A DNA stretch of 64,000 nt, from positions 1-64,000 of the forward strand of contig NZ_CP017174.1 in NCBI RefSeq assembly GCF_006402735.1, given 5' to 3'. A model generated the notes under the pieces. The model searched no databases and was not told the origin of the DNA. It worked only from the letters and a program-made list of their open reading frames with translations. Source of the stretch: Myxococcus xanthus (GTDB lineage: Bacteria; Myxococcota; Myxococcia; Myxococcales; Myxococcaceae). Both the position numbers and the translations under genes were made by a program. Positions 63,527 through 64,000 of the stretch are shown piece by piece (the stretch's first letter is position 1; each line of letters begins with the position of its first letter).

Positions 63527-64000
63527 TCACGCGTGCAGCGGCGGCTGGGTATCCACGAAGGTCCGCAGGGGCGACAGCGTCGGCGCCTTCTCCTGCTCCT
63601 CCAGCAGCTCGAACTCCAGCGAGTCATGCGCGCAGAACACCGTGACGACCCGTCCGTGCCGCTGCACCAGCTCGCGCAGCCGGCGCATGTTGTGCCAGCG
63701 CAGATAGCCGTCCTTCTGCATCAGCTTCTGGTAGGCGCGCAGCCCTGGCGTGCACCGGTACCGGTCAGGGGCCATCTCCCCGTGGTAGAAGTACGCGTCT
63801 CCGGCGTGCAGCAGCCAGCCGCTGCCATTCTGGATGGCCACGCCCGCGTGGCCCAGGGTGTGGCCCGGCAGTGGCACCAGCAGGATTTCCGGCGGCAGGC
63901 CTGTCAAATCCCGCACGCACTCGAAGCCGAACCAGCGCTCACCGTCTCCACCGGAGGGGTACGTCACCCACTGCGTCTCGTGCATCCACTGCAACGGCCG
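63527..64000 (-). CDS. metallo-beta-lactamase-fold hydrolase, C-terminal part
   Basis: The gene runs off the right edge, so its start is outside the window; 157 codons plus stop are seen. Features are the histidine strand LLVPLPGHTLGHAGVAIQNG, the metal-site strand LLHAGDAYFYHGEM and, near the end, TVFCAHDSLEFELL. These are the later metal-ligand regions of the MBL fold; the first H-x-H-x-D-H motif would be upstream. The C-terminal part is helical. The substrate is unknown. Its stop lies nine bases from the convergent kinase. Confidence 0.85.
   Translation of the reverse strand, partial: RPLQWMHETQWVTYPSGGDGERWFGFECVRDLTGLPPEILLVPLPGHTLGHAGVAIQNGSGWLLHAGDAYFYHGEMAPDRYRCTPGLRAYQKLMQKDGYLRWHNMRRLRELVQRHGRVVTVFCAHDSLEFELLEEQEKAPTLSPLRTFVDTQPPLHA

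Overview
The window looks like the dnaA-proximal part of a chromosome from a Myxococcus-type bacterium (Myxococcota). This rests on the very high G+C with strong GC3 bias, a MYXO-CTERM-like protein tail, many Cys-rich secreted lipoproteins, and Ser/Thr kinases with C-terminal PEGA domains. The first complete gene is dnaA, 86 bases from the left edge. The right edge cuts the start of a metallo-beta-lactamase-fold gene. I see no tRNA, rRNA, CRISPR array, transposase or phage gene.

Layout. 0-5 kb: dnaA, a HEAT-repeat membrane-anchored protein and a secreted repeat protein with perfect 48-bp repeats. 5-10 kb: a DUF2267-CBS pair, a B-box-like membrane protein and an M16 protease pair (one catalytic subunit, one pseudo-subunit). 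10-16.6 kb: a small acidic protein, an alpha/beta-hydrolase remnant, an MFS exporter, a CapA-like protein, DoxX, a PEGA-like protein and a TrmN6-like methyltransferase. 16.6-20.1 kb: an accessory island with a hipBA operon and a separate HTH-HipA (YjjJ-type) gene, each preceded by two dyad operators. Degenerate copies of both island flanks lie between the two modules. 20-25 kb: a PHB-depolymerase-like esterase, gshB and a PEGA Ser/Thr kinase. 25.0-25.3 kb: a non-coding stretch with clustered DnaA-box-like sites beside an AT-richer tract. 25.3-35 kb: two 98-residue proteins, a Cys-rich lipoprotein, a DUF429 protein, a TPR-like protein, a GIN-domain protein and a second PEGA kinase. 35-44 kb: RNase R, a broken JAMM-like gene and its lipoprotein neighbour, an SH3/FG-GAP-like protein, a YkgJ-type protein, a PilZ protein, a NYN-OST-HTH RNA-binding protein and a lipoprotein-TPR operon. 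45-49 kb: an ABC importer operon with a HAD phosphatase. 49-58 kb: a glucose-dehydrogenase/GH15 operon, an App1-type phosphatase and ppk1. 58-64 kb: a frameshifted secreted protein, an eight-repeat Cys-rich lipoprotein, a frameshifted hybrid sensor histidine kinase and the partial hydrolase.

Functional links. GH15 followed by glucose dehydrogenase suggests release and oxidation of glucose from trehalose or glucans. The ABC operon imports a sulfonate- or nitrate-type solute, with a phosphatase encoded at its end. The HipA modules are toxin-kinase loci whose operators imply autoregulation. Four reading frames are disrupted or reduced (10.9, 37.1, 58.2 and 61.2 kb). These may be genuine decay or sequencing errors, and the sequence alone cannot decide.
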